64,000 nt of DNA from Metapseudomonas boanensis (GTDB taxonomy: Bacteria; Pseudomonadota; Gammaproteobacteria; Pseudomonadales; Pseudomonadaceae): positions 310,001 through 374,000 of the forward strand of contig NZ_JAGTIS010000001.1 of NCBI RefSeq assembly GCF_018704125.1, written 5' to 3'. A program made the translations under genes and the position numbers. The notes under the pieces are model-generated. The model searched no databases. It was not told the origin of the DNA and saw only the letters and a list, made by a program, of their open reading frames with translations. Position 1 is the first letter of the stretch, and every line of letters starts with the position of its first letter. Shown here piece after piece: positions 44,190 through 53,721 of this stretch.

Positions 44190-45542
44190 GTGGCAATCAA
44201 ACTGAAAATTTCTTCCGCCGATCCCGAAGAGGCCCGGCTGATTGAGCGGTACTGGGCGCAGGATGAAATTGGTGGATTCGTCGAAAAGGTCAATGCGCTC
44301 TTGCCGTTTCGAAATATAACAAAAAGCGCCATGTTAGCCGGTTTTATCAGGCAACACTGTCAGGCCGTAGATGAAAATCAACGCTGCCCGCAGTGTGGTG
44401 AAGGTATCGTCATCAACAGCCGTTCAGAGGCGAAAAAGTTTCCCCTGATAGCGACCAAACCGTGTGCGGCTTGCCAGTATGCGCTCGACGAAGCTAAGCG
44501 TGCGGCGCAGGCCAAAATGGAAGCCGAGCTTCAACGCCAATTGCGAATACGTACTGCGGCAGTGGCGTCCTGGACCGTCGACTATGGGGCCATTCCCGAT
44601 GACATGGCATTACTGTTACGGGCCTTGGACCGAGCGATCGAACCGCGCTTGAGCAACGGCACGTTCACACGTGGTGACTGTCGCGGCCTTTCGCCGTACT
44701 ACGTGGATAATTTTATCGATCAGCTTTGGCAGGCGGGCGTGATTCTTGATGATCCTGGCAGGTCGCCGCCGAACGCTTATTTCCTGAGGAATGAAGAGCT
44801 GCTGTTGCAAAGCAACCTTGCCACCTACTTTTTAGTCCCTGATGGGGGAGGGGGGGCAGGGGAACATGTCCTCGAAAAATTGCTGGGAAGAACGTATGGC
44901 GATCATTCCAGCCTGCTGCCGCTTTGGTTGGATTATGCGGTGGCTGATTGCATGGCTTACTTCTTTGGTCAGTGTGATCTGTATGGTCTGAGCATCTCCG
45001 CGGACGATGAAGGCGAAATAAAAAGCATCATCAGGGTAGCGTTGCGGACTTACAGCATTTCGCAGGTCTGGTCGCTGGCGTGGAAAGTGATCAAGGATGT
45101 CTCCAGTCTGGCCAGTCGTGAGTATTACAACAAACAAAGAGCAGCAACGACGCTTCCGGGCAAGCTTCGGCGGCATTTGGAGTCGATCCGGAAAGACTTG
45201 AAACCCGTTAAACAGTGGGATCGGCCGGAACGTCAGCCTGCCGGTACGTTGGGGCAGCTCTTTTACGAACTCTTTGGCTTGGATGAGGACTCGCTCGGCT
45301 CAGATGTGATGGCTGTGTTTTCCCAGCGGGATGCGCTCCAGGCGACTGCCAGCGAGGTTGAGGCCAAGCTCGCTCAGCCGGTACGCCGTTTTATGAGGGA
45401 GGCCTTGTCCCACGATGTGGGCGCCAATGTGATGCTCAGATTCACCGAATTGGTCCGCAGCGGTTTCGATGTGGCCGACGCAATCGACGAGATCTTTGGT
45501 ACCCATCCGGCTATGGCGGCCTTGAGGTTAATGTTGGATTAG
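44190..45542 (+). CDS. Hypothetical protein with N-terminal Cys4 zinc ribbon
   Basis: 450 residues from a GTG start. A short helical N-terminus precedes a likely zinc ribbon, CPQC at 66-69 and CAAC at 92-95. The rest has no signal peptide or membrane segment; it contains winged-helix-like stretches around 150-185 (CRGLSPYYVDNFIDQLWQAGVI) and a long helical C-terminal half (AKLAQPVRRFMREALSHD). A GGGG tract occurs near residue 222. No family recognised. GC content drops in and after it. Location at the end of a prophage remnant fits accessory cargo, perhaps a defence or DNA-binding protein, but nothing proves it. Confidence 0.65.
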   Translation: MAIKLKISSADPEEARLIERYWAQDEIGGFVEKVNALLPFRNITKSAMLAGFIRQHCQAVDENQRCPQCGEGIVINSRSEAKKFPLIATKPCAACQYALDEAKRAAQAKMEAELQRQLRIRTAAVASWTVDYGAIPDDMALLLRALDRAIEPRLSNGTFTRGDCRGLSPYYVDNFIDQLWQAGVILDDPGRSPPNAYFLRNEELLLQSNLATYFLVPDGGGGAGEHVLEKLLGRTYGDHSSLLPLWLDYAVADCMAYFFGQCDLYGLSISADDEGEIKSIIRVALRTYSISQVWSLAWKVIKDVSSLASREYYNKQRAATTLPGKLRRHLESIRKDLKPVKQWDRPERQPAGTLGQLFYELFGLDEDSLGSDVMAVFSQRDALQATASEVEAKLAQPVRRFMREALSHDVGANVMLRFTELVRSGFDVADAIDEIFGTHPAMAALRLMLD

Positions 45543-46107
45543 TCGTCGAAGGCTGTCCTGTACAGCAGGGGCAAGTGCGGCGCTTGCGTAAGGAGTGTCG
45601 AGTTTTGCCGAGAGCTGCTCAGGGCTGGAAAGTGGGGGTAGCCGCGGGGGATCGGACGTTCCAGCGCATCACTCTTTATCGCCAAAGCCGATCTCACCTA
45701 ACCTGGCAGTGCGAATTCAGGTGTTGCTTGAAATTTGCTTAAGCAATGGATTTTCTATTTATAAGATCTTGATTTTAAAAGGCTATTGCTTATCGTCTTT
45801 CCAATCCATCATCGGCGCCACACAGAAGCGGCGGGAGAGGGCAGGGCGCGTGGAGCTGGGGGCTTGTGCTGGGATCATCTGCAACTTCTGGATTACGACT
45901 GTCTTCGCATGCAGCTGAGCAGGGCTGCAATGGGAAGAGACACGGATGCGCAGCGATGGTGCGCGGAAACGTTACGCAGTTTATCAGGAAAGCCGCATGC
46001 GCCGCTGGCTTGGGCTGGTCGGCTGGTAGCGGGGCGGTTTGCAAGGTATGAACTCGGCGCACAAGGCAGGGCATAATTGGACTTTTCGCCAAGCTGGAGC
46101 CCATTCC
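45543..46107. other. AT-rich gap between mobile region and backbone
   Basis: 565 bases with no supported gene. The stretch 45720-45790 is markedly A/T-rich. GCTGT-CCTGT-ACAGC at 45552-45566 is a small palindrome, shorter than a LexA box. A TTGCTTAAGCAA element at about 45735 resembles the prophage half-sites. No tRNA or integrase was seen. It may hold the island boundary. Confidence 0.5.
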
Positions 46108-46716
46108 ATGCAGCTCGATTTTTCCCAGATATCTCCACTGGATGCCTATCGCTGGCTCGCCTCGACGGTCACGCCACGGCCAATTGCCTGGGTTTCCACG
46201 CTCTCTGCGGACGGTGTCAGCAATCTGGCGCCGTTCAGCTTCTTCCAGGTCATCAGTGATAATCCGCCGACGCTGATGGTCAACATCAGCACGCGGGATG
46301 ACGGTGAATTGAAGGACACGCTGCGCAATATCCGTGAAACCGGCGAGCTGGTGATCCAGCTGGTACCTTTCGCCCAAGCGGAACTGATGAATGCCAGTGC
46401 AGCGCGGTTGCCCCATGGCATCAGCGAGTTCGAGCGCTGTGGGATCGACAGCGAGTCATCAGCGTTGGTGCGTGCGCCCAGGGTTTCTGGGGCGCCGGTA
46501 GCTTTCGAGTGTCGCCTGGTGGAGGTGCAGCCCTATCCGAAGGCCAATCCGAACTGCCATCTGGTATTTGCCCAAGTGCTCCTGGCGCATATCGACGACG
46601 CCGTGCTGACCGAAGCGGGCCGAGTGGACCCTCAGCGTATGGACCTGGTGGGGCGCCTTGGCGGCAGCCACTACACCCGCACCCAGGACACCTTCACCCT
46701 GATACGACCTGAGTGA
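46108..46716 (+). CDS. Flavin reductase-like (FMN-binding split barrel) protein
   Basis: 202 residues from ATG 46108 behind GGAG; the upstream frame to 46039 adds no family residues. Motifs of the flavin reductase/DIM6 family: YRWLASTVTPRPIAWVST, NLAPFSFFQVISDNPPTLMV, and GRLGGSHYTRT. It probably binds FMN and may reduce flavin for a partner enzyme or act in a small redox step. It begins the conserved backbone and is convergent with the P-type ATPase gene, 18 bases away. Confidence 0.85.
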   Translation: MQLDFSQISPLDAYRWLASTVTPRPIAWVSTLSADGVSNLAPFSFFQVISDNPPTLMVNISTRDDGELKDTLRNIRETGELVIQLVPFAQAELMNASAARLPHGISEFERCGIDSESSALVRAPRVSGAPVAFECRLVEVQPYPKANPNCHLVFAQVLLAHIDDAVLTEAGRVDPQRMDLVGRLGGSHYTRTQDTFTLIRPE

Positions 46717-46734
46717 GCCCGCTGCGACGGCCTC

Positions 46735-49419
46735 TCAACGGCGGGCGAGGTGACGGCGCCACAGCTTGTCGACTTCCACCACGGCACAAGTCGCCACGGC
46801 TGTGGCCAGGCACCAGCCCCAACCCAGAACGCTCTGGTCAGCGGTTCCAAACAGCGTCTGGAACGCTGGCACGTAGGTGAAGGCCAACTGCAAAACCACC
46901 ATCAACGCGACCATGCCCCAGACCATGGGGTTATCGCGCACGCTGAAATGGGCAGGGCTGTTCACGCGGCGGCTGCTGAACAGGTAGCCGATTTCTCCGA
47001 ACACTAAGGCGTTGACCGCCAGCGTGCGGCTGGCCTCCATACTCCACCCCAGTTGCTGCGTGTAGATGAACAAGCCGAGGCTGGCCAGGGTCAGCAGGAC
47101 GGATACCAGGAGGATCAACCAGAGCAGCTCGGCCGAGAGCAGAGGCGCCTTCGGGTCGCGAGGCGGGCGCTGCATGAGGTCGTCCTCCGCCGGTTCGAAT
47201 GCCAAGGCCAGGGCCAGGGTAACGGCGGTGATCATGTTCACCCAGAGTATCTGCAGCGGCGTGATGGGCAGCGTCAGTCCCAGGAGGATCGCCGTGAGCA
47301 AGACGAATGCCTGGGCGCCGTTGGTGGGCAGGATGAAGAGGATCGACTTGCGCAGGTTGTCGTAGACGGTCCGACCTTCTTCTACGGCATGGGCAATGGT
47401 GGCGAAGTTGTCGTCGGCCAACACCATTTGCGAGGCCTCCTTCGCCGCTTCTGTGCCTTTGATGCCCATGGCGATACCGATGTCGGCGCGCTTGAGGGCG
47501 GGGGAGTCGTTGACGCCGTCGCCGGTCATGGCCACCCGATCACCGCAGGCCTGGAGGCGCTCCACCAGGCGCAACTTGTGGCTTGGACTGGTGCGGGCAA
47601 ACACACTGGTTTCGGCCAGGCGGGCGTCGAGCTCGCTGTCATTCAGTTCATCCAGGTCGGCGCCGGTCAGCGGCGTGCAGGCCGGGAGACCGAGGCGCTC
47701 GGCAATCGCCGCAGCGGTGGCAGCATGGTCGCCGGTGATCATCTTTACCTTGATGCCGGCGCTGTGGCACTGGGCAATGGCCCGGATCGCTTCTTCTCGC
47801 GGGGGGTCGAGCATGCCGACCAGGCCAAGCAACACGAAACCGCTCTCCAGGTCCGCATGGTCCAGATCATGGTGGGTGCTGGGGCTCTGGCGGCGAGCCA
47901 GGCCGATCATTCGCAGGCCTGAGGCGGCGCCTTCTTCGAGCACTTCGTCCCAGACACGCGGATCCAGCGGCTCGGCCCTCCCGTCTCGCCATTGCTGGTC
48001 GCAAACGTCCAGCAGACGTTCCGGGGCGCCGACCAGGTAGATCAGTCCGTTGCCATCGCTGTCGCGGTGCAGGCTGGCGAGATAGCGTCGTTCCGAGCTG
48101 AAGGGGATTGCATCGAGCCGGGGCAGTAGCTCTGTCTCCTGGTCTCCGTCTAGCCTAAGTTTGCCGGCCAGGGTGAGCAGGGCCGCCTCGGTGGGGTCGC
48201 CTGTGATGCACCACTGGCTGTCGACCTCGCAAAGGCTGGCGCTGTTGGCGAGCAAGCCTGCGCGGCCCAGTTCGCTCAGGTCGTCGGGCCATTGTTGCGC
48301 TGCTTGGCCGTCGGCATGCCGGATCGCGCCCAGGGGGGCGTAGCCAACACCTTCGACGTCGTAGCGGTGGGCGGCGGTGTATACACGCTGTACGGTCATT
48401 TCATTACGGGTCAGGGTTCCGGTCTTGTCGGAACAGATCACCGTCACCGCCCCCAGGCTTTCCACGGCTGGTAGACGGCGGATGATCGACTGGCGCCGGG
48501 CCATGCGCTGCACGCCCAAGGCAAGGATGATGGTCAGGACTGCCGGCAAGCCTTCGGGAATCGCGGCCACAGCCAATCCCACGGCGGCCATCAGCATGTC
48601 GTTGGCGCTGTAGTCGCGCAGCAGGTACCCGAAGGCGAAAGTGGCCGCGGCCAGGCCGAGAATGATCAGTGTGAGTTGCCGTGCGAAGCGCGTCATGTCA
48701 GCCAGCAGCGGGGTTTGCAGCTGTTCGACGCTGCCGAGCAGATGACTGATGCGGCCTAGCTCGGTATCGCCCGCCGTTTCCACCACGACGCCAATACCGC
48801 TGCCGGCACTGACCAGGGTGCCGGAGTACGCCATGCTGTGGCGGTCGCCGAGGCAGGCATCCGTAGTGACGGCTTCTCGGGTCTTGTCGCTGGGCACGGA
48901 CTCGCCGGTCAGCGCAGCCTCTTCGATGCGCAAGTCACGGGTCTCCACAAGGCGTAGGTCGGCGGGTACGCGGTCGCCCGCTTCGAGCAGGACCAGATCG
49001 CCGGGTACCAGGTGCTCGGCAGGAATCTGGCGCACTTCGCCATCGCGCTTCACGCGGCTGTCCAGGGTGAGCAGTTTCTGAATGGCCCGCATGGCCTGCT
49101 CGGCCTTGCCTTCCTGGATGAAGCCGACGATGGCGTTGATCAGCACGACGCCGAAGATCACCGCGCTGTCGAGCAACTCGCCAAGGGCGAGGGTGACCAG
49201 GGTCGAGGCCAGCAGGACATAGATCAGCAGATTGTGGAACTGCATCAGGAAACGCTTGAACGGGCCTACGCCGGGCCGTTGCGGCAGGCGGTTGTGGCCG
49301 TGGGTGGCGAGGCGCCGCTGGGCTTCCTCGTCCGTCAGCCCAGCGGGTCCGCTGTCCAGCCTCTCCAGAGCGGTATCAGCGGATTGTGCGTGCCAAGGCG
49401 TTGGGATTGGCGCGTTCAT
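46735..49419 (-). CDS. P-type cation-transporting ATPase, type II (PacL/Ca2+-type)
   Basis: 894 residues. Domains: cation ATPase N-terminal segment, TM1-2, actuator with EEAALTGES, TM3-4 with AIPEGLPAV, phosphorylation motif CSDKTGTLTRNEM, nucleotide domain, TGDHAATA and TGDGVNDSPALKRADIG, then six C-terminal helices. All catalytic motifs are intact, in contrast to the P1B homologue at 32372. The PEGLP motif points to a Ca2+/Mn2+ or related divalent pump. It lies alone on the - strand. Confidence 0.9.
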   Translation of the reverse strand: MNAPIPTPWHAQSADTALERLDSGPAGLTDEEAQRRLATHGHNRLPQRPGVGPFKRFLMQFHNLLIYVLLASTLVTLALGELLDSAVIFGVVLINAIVGFIQEGKAEQAMRAIQKLLTLDSRVKRDGEVRQIPAEHLVPGDLVLLEAGDRVPADLRLVETRDLRIEEAALTGESVPSDKTREAVTTDACLGDRHSMAYSGTLVSAGSGIGVVVETAGDTELGRISHLLGSVEQLQTPLLADMTRFARQLTLIILGLAAATFAFGYLLRDYSANDMLMAAVGLAVAAIPEGLPAVLTIILALGVQRMARRQSIIRRLPAVESLGAVTVICSDKTGTLTRNEMTVQRVYTAAHRYDVEGVGYAPLGAIRHADGQAAQQWPDDLSELGRAGLLANSASLCEVDSQWCITGDPTEAALLTLAGKLRLDGDQETELLPRLDAIPFSSERRYLASLHRDSDGNGLIYLVGAPERLLDVCDQQWRDGRAEPLDPRVWDEVLEEGAASGLRMIGLARRQSPSTHHDLDHADLESGFVLLGLVGMLDPPREEAIRAIAQCHSAGIKVKMITGDHAATAAAIAERLGLPACTPLTGADLDELNDSELDARLAETSVFARTSPSHKLRLVERLQACGDRVAMTGDGVNDSPALKRADIGIAMGIKGTEAAKEASQMVLADDNFATIAHAVEEGRTVYDNLRKSILFILPTNGAQAFVLLTAILLGLTLPITPLQILWVNMITAVTLALALAFEPAEDDLMQRPPRDPKAPLLSAELLWLILLVSVLLTLASLGLFIYTQQLGWSMEASRTLAVNALVFGEIGYLFSSRRVNSPAHFSVRDNPMVWGMVALMVVLQLAFTYVPAFQTLFGTADQSVLGWGWCLATAVATCAVVEVDKLWRRHLARR

Positions 49420-49706
49420 CGTGTCCTCCGTGGCAATGTCTGGGGACAGAGCCTACTTCACTTCAGGCCAATCCATTGTTGGCCTGGGTCAGTTCTGACA
49501 TTTCGGAAAGGAAAGCTGAAAACGATCCAAAAGCGACCTTCATGTAGTCAATAACAGCACCTGGTGCCTGGCTGGCAAGGTTGTGGCTTGTCGCCAGCAT
49601 GGCGCTGCTCCAATGTTCGGCCTTCAAGGGACCGGGTAGCGGTGTCCCACGTCGACGTATCGCACGTCGTGTTCGTCGGGTAGTCACCTCGTACGGAGGT
49701 TGGGGC

Positions 49707-51671
49707 ATGTGGAACGTCTTGCAGCAAGGGCTGGCGAGCCTGAGTACGGTCAAGAAGTTGATGCTGGGGTTCGGCGTTGTGCTGGCGTTGACTCTTGTAG
49801 TGGCAGGGACTGGCTTTACGGCCTTGCGCGCAGTCGATGAACGAGCACGTCTTCTGGAAGACGTGAGGGCGATCCGCAGCAATGTGCTGACCATTCGGCA
49901 TACGGAAAAAGACTACGCCTTGAGTGCTGACACTCAGTTTGCCGAGGCGCTGCAGCAGCAGGCCGATGCCATTGCTGCGCGCAGCGAAGCCCTGGGCGGT
50001 CGCCTGGAAGGTCCCAGTCACGTGGCCTTGGGCGAGGTGGGCCAGGCGATGGCCGAGTACCGCGGGGCCTTTGACCGCTACGTGGAACTGACCGATAACC
50101 TGCGACTGTCGCTGGAAGCCGCAAACTGGCTGGTGGTCAGTGCCTCCAACAGCCTCGATGTCTTGCAGACTGGCTTGAACGAGGATGGCGTAGACCTTCT
50201 GAAAAGCTCGCAGGGCGCCGAAGGTGCGGCGCTGGTGACCCAGGGTGGGCAGATTGGCCGCATTTATCAGTTGCTATTGCAGGCGCTCAACCAGGCGCGG
50301 TTGCGCCTTGAGCAGAGCCGCAGTTCGGGCGAGGCTGGCACGTCGGATATCCAGGAGGCGGTGGAGGCGCAAAAACTTGCCGCCGAACTGCGCGATGCCA
50401 TGCAGGACCCAGGATACGCTGCGGTACTGACCGAAGTGATTGGCAACGTCGACTCCTTCAATGAACGTCTCCGTGAATACACCGCGACCCTTGAGAAGCA
50501 GCGCCAGGAATACGCGCAGCTGGAGAAGCAGGCGAAACGTATCGTCGAGGCGGTCGATCAGGCTTATGCCCTGCAGAAGGCGGATATGCAGGCACAGCAG
50601 GATGCCAGTTCGATGCTGATCCTGATGGCTGCCGCCCTGGCCCTCGCGATAGGCCTGGCGGCTACGGCAGTCATCACCCTCCTGATTGTGAGGCCCTTGC
50701 AGCGCGTGATTGGCCTTGCCCGGCAGATCGCCGAGGGTGACCTGAGTGCCAGCATCGAGGTGCAGCGGCGAGATGAGATCGGCCAACTGATGGCTGCCAT
50801 GCAAAGCATGTCCAACAACCTGCGTGAAATGGTGGGGCGTCTGCAGGGTGGTGTCACTCAGTTGTCCGTCTCCGCCCAGGCGCTGTCGGCAGTCACCGAG
50901 CAGACTCGCATTGGCGTCAACGGCCAGAAAGAGGAAACCGACCAGGTGGCCACGGCCATGAGCCAGATGGCTGCGACCGTCCAGGAGGTGGCACGCAATG
51001 CCGAAGCGGCGGCGGCCTCAACCGAGTCGGCGGACAGCCGGGTCAATACGGGCAGCCAGGTGGTGCGCCAGACCCTTGATCGGGTCAACCAGCTTGCCCG
51101 TGCCATGGAAGAAGCCACCAGCAGCATCCAGCAGCTCAGCCAGGATACGCAGAGCATCGGCACGGTGCTGGACGTGATCAAGAACGTGGCCGAGCAGACC
51201 AACCTGCTGGCGCTCAATGCCGCGATCGAAGCGGCCCGAGCCGGTGAGCAGGGGCGCGGGTTTGCGGTGGTGGCCGACGAAGTGCGGGCCCTGGCGCGGC
51301 GCACGCAGCAATCCACCGCAGAGATTGAGCGGCTGATCGCCACCCTGCGTGAGGGTGTGCGCAATTCGGTCATTCATATGCAACAGAGCGGCAGCTTGGT
51401 AGAGATGACAGTGCAGGACGCCAACTTGACGGAGGACGCGCTGGCCGGCATTGCCGAGGCGGTAACGCTCATCCATCAGATGAATCAGCAGATCGCCGCA
51501 GCCGCCGAGCAGCAGAGCGCCGTGGCCGAAGAGATCAATCGGAGCGTTACCAGCATCCGAGACATCGCCGACCAGTCCGCCAGCGCCATGGAGGAGACTG
51601 CATCGTCCAGCACGCAACTGGCGCGCCTGGGGCACGATCTGCAGGGCATGGCGGCGCATTTTCGTTTGTGA
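49707..51671 (+). CDS. Methyl-accepting chemotaxis protein with HBM sensor domain
   Basis: 654 residues from ATG 49707 with GGAGG upstream; earlier in-frame residues have no family support. TM1 (15-37), a helical bimodular (HBM) periplasmic domain of about 240 residues with the [12 protein letters not shown] start, TM2 (300-325) and HAMP. The methylation/signalling part has the hairpin tip [22 protein letters not shown] receptors of pseudomonads sense organic acids such as malate or acetate; the ligand here is not known. Confidence 0.9.
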   Translation: MWNVLQQGLASLSTVKKLMLGFGVVLALTLVVAGTGFTALRAVDERARLLEDVRAIRSNVLTIRHTEKDYALSADTQFAEALQQQADAIAARSEALGGRLEGPSHVALGEVGQAMAEYRGAFDRYVELTDNLRLSLEAANWLVVSASNSLDVLQTGLNEDGVDLLKSSQGAEGAALVTQGGQIGRIYQLLLQALNQARLRLEQSRSSGEAGTSDIQEAVEAQKLAAELRDAMQDPGYAAVLTEVIGNVDSFNERLREYTATLEKQRQEYAQLEKQAKRIVEAVDQAYALQKADMQAQQDASSMLILMAAALALAIGLAATAVITLLIVRPLQRVIGLARQIAEGDLSASIEVQRRDEIGQLMAAMQSMSNNLREMVGRLQGGVTQLSVSAQALSAVTEQTRIGVNGQKEETDQVATAMSQMAATVQEVARNAEAAAASTESADSRVNTGSQVVRQTLDRVNQLARAMEEATSSIQQLSQDTQSIGTVLDVIKNVAEQTNLLALNAAIEAARAGEQGRGFAVVADEVRALARRTQQSTAEIERLIATLREGVRNSVIHMQQSGSLVEMTVQDANLTEDALAGIAEAVTLIHQMNQQIAAAAEQQSAVAEEINRSVTSIRDIADQSASAMEETASSSTQLARLGHDLQGMAAHFRL

Positions 51672-51844
51672 GTTCGTGGTCGGCCCCCGGACTGAAGTCT
51701 CGGCTAGCACAGCCCCCAGTGCCTAGGGGTGTTTCTGCTGCTTTCGTAAGACTTGTCCCACAGTTTTATGAGTTAAGTTTGCTGGGCGCTTTGCCATCGC
51801 CTGGGCAGCCAGTAGCATCGGCGCATTGCATTGGGGAGTGAAGA

Positions 51845-52762
51845 ATGCGAGCGAAACTGGATGCCTGCCTGAATGCGGTGAACCAGGTGCTGTTGGGCAA
51901 GGATGCACAGGTACGCCTGGCGCTGACCTGCTTGCTGGCTCGTGGGCACCTGCTCATCGAGGACTTGCCAGGCATGGGCAAGACCACCCTCGGCCATGCT
52001 CTGGCAAGGGTCCTGGGGCTGAGTTTCCAGCGGATCCAGTTCACCTCCGACCTGTTGCCCGGCGATATTCTCGGCACCTCCGTGTTCGACAAGGATAGCG
52101 GCCAGTTCGTGTTCCACCCTGGGCCTGTGTTTGCCGAGCTGGTGCTGGCCGACGAAATCAACCGAGCCACCCCGAAAAGTCAGAGCGCATTGCTCGAGGC
52201 GATGGAGGAAGGGCAGGTGACCATTGAAGGTGCGACCCGGCCTCTCCCGGATCCTTTTTTTGTGATTGCTACGCAGAACCCGGCCAGCCAGGGCGGCACA
52301 TTTGCGCTGCCGGAGTCGCAACTGGACCGTTTCCTGATGCGTCTGTCGCTGGGTTATCCCGCCAGGGCGGCGGAGAAGGCGCTGCTGCTGGGCGAGTCGC
52401 GGCGGGCGGTACTGCCGCGCCTGGAGCCGATTCTCGACCATGCCGAATTGGCATTGATCCAGGCTGATGTGGGCAAGGTGATGGTCAGTGATGCCTTGGT
52501 GGATTATGTGCTGCGCCTGGTGGGTGCCACCCGCAGCCAGCCGCATTTCGCTTTGGGGCTGTCACCGCGAGCCAGCCTGGCCTTGCTTGCCGCGGCAAGG
52601 GCTTGGGCGTTGCTGGCGGGGCGCGATTACGTCATCCCCGAGGACGTCCAGGCGGTGCTGCCAGCCGTGGCCGGCCATCGGTTGCGCGAGCGTGCCGACC
52701 CCTCTGGCCATGGCGGCGGCGCCCTGGTGCAATGGTTGCTGCGCGAAGTACCGACGCTTTGA
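51845..52762 (+). CDS. MoxR-family AAA+ ATPase
   Basis: 305 residues. Walker A is in EDLPGMGKTTL (40-50), Walker B in ELVLADEINRA (about 100), sensor 1 in FVIATQNPASQGG, and the C-terminal lid follows. MoxR proteins act as chaperone-like ATPases for metal insertion or complex assembly. The next two genes (DUF58 and TgpA transglutaminase) overlap, forming the standard operon. The stop is shared with the DUF58 start as TGATG. Confidence 0.9.
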   Translation: MRAKLDACLNAVNQVLLGKDAQVRLALTCLLARGHLLIEDLPGMGKTTLGHALARVLGLSFQRIQFTSDLLPGDILGTSVFDKDSGQFVFHPGPVFAELVLADEINRATPKSQSALLEAMEEGQVTIEGATRPLPDPFFVIATQNPASQGGTFALPESQLDRFLMRLSLGYPARAAEKALLLGESRRAVLPRLEPILDHAELALIQADVGKVMVSDALVDYVLRLVGATRSQPHFALGLSPRASLALLAAARAWALLAGRDYVIPEDVQAVLPAVAGHRLRERADPSGHGGGALVQWLLREVPTL

Positions 52763-53721
52763 TGCTGGAAGGGCAGGTCAATGCGCACTGGGACCGCTGG
52801 TTGGCCAGGCGGATTCCACGGGCCAGCCAGGTGCGTTTGAACCAGCGACGCATCTTCATCATTCCCACTCGTGCCGGCATGGCTTTTGGGCTGGCGCTGG
52901 CACCGATGCTGCTGGTGGCGATCAACTACCAGAACAGTCTGGCTTATGCGCTGACTTTCCTGTTGCTGGCCGTTTTCCTGGTCGCCATTCTGCATACCTT
53001 TCGTAATCTCACCGGCCTGACACTGAAGGCGGCGGGCGGTGCACCGGTCTTCCTGGGGGAGCAAGCCCACTTTCGGGTGACCCTGGAAAGTGCCGGGCGC
53101 AGCCACCAGGCCATTGCGCTGGGGTGGCTGCCTGCGCCCCTGCAGGTGCAGGACGTACCGGCCCAAGGTGGTTGCGACGTGGAGCTGCACCTGCCGACGC
53201 AACGGCGAGGCTGGCTGCGCCCCGGGCGATTGCGGGTCGAAAGCCGCTTCCCACTGGGCCTGCTGGTGGCCTGGAGCTGGATCGACCTGGACCAGACCCT
53301 ATTGGTCTACCCGCAGCCCGTGCCGGGCGATCTGGCACTGACTGATGGTGGCGCTGACGGCGACGGCGAGGAGGGGGTTCACGTGCTGGGCGCCGGCTCT
53401 GACGACTTTCAAGGGCTGCGCGCCTACCAGCCGGGCGATTCGCGCAGGCGCTTGCACTGGAAGGCCTATTCGCGCGGGCAGGGCCTGTTCGTCAAGGACT
53501 TTGCCACCCTTGCAGGTCGCGATCTGTGGCTTGACTTGGAGCGGGTCGACGGCGACCTGGAGCACCGCCTGGGGTTGCTCTGTCATTGGGTGTTGCAGTT
53601 CTCAGCGCGTGGCCAGCCCTTCGGATTGCACCTGGGGAACATATGCATCGAGCCGGATATCGGCGAAGCGCACCGAGACGCCTGTCTGCGGGCGCTGGCG
53701 CTGTTCGGGGGCTCGGTGTGA
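52762..53721 (+). CDS. DUF58 membrane-anchored protein
   Basis: 319 residues from ATG 52762. Two close hydrophobic segments (about 40-60 and 62-80) are followed by a soluble domain with the DUF58 signature DDFQGLRAYQPGDSRRRLHWKAYSRG. The open frame starts upstream inside moxR, but the overlap start is preferred. It is the usual partner of MoxR and TgpA; the biochemical role is unknown. Confidence 0.9.
   Translation: MLEGQVNAHWDRWLARRIPRASQVRLNQRRIFIIPTRAGMAFGLALAPMLLVAINYQNSLAYALTFLLLAVFLVAILHTFRNLTGLTLKAAGGAPVFLGEQAHFRVTLESAGRSHQAIALGWLPAPLQVQDVPAQGGCDVELHLPTQRRGWLRPGRLRVESRFPLGLLVAWSWIDLDQTLLVYPQPVPGDLALTDGGADGDGEEGVHVLGAGSDDFQGLRAYQPGDSRRRLHWKAYSRGQGLFVKDFATLAGRDLWLDLERVDGDLEHRLGLLCHWVLQFSARGQPFGLHLGNICIEPDIGEAHRDACLRALALFGGSV

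Noticed and set aside
45552-45566. Possible LexA box (CTGT...ACAG)
   Set aside because: Spacing is too short for the 16-base CTGT-N8-ACAG site and no SOS gene follows.
45543-46107. tRNA gene or att site at the island boundary
   Set aside because: No cloverleaf or long direct repeat could be identified by eye.
47053-47922. 289-codon + strand frame inside the type II ATPase gene
   Set aside because: Antisense to intact P-type ATPase motifs; composition is that of a shadow frame.
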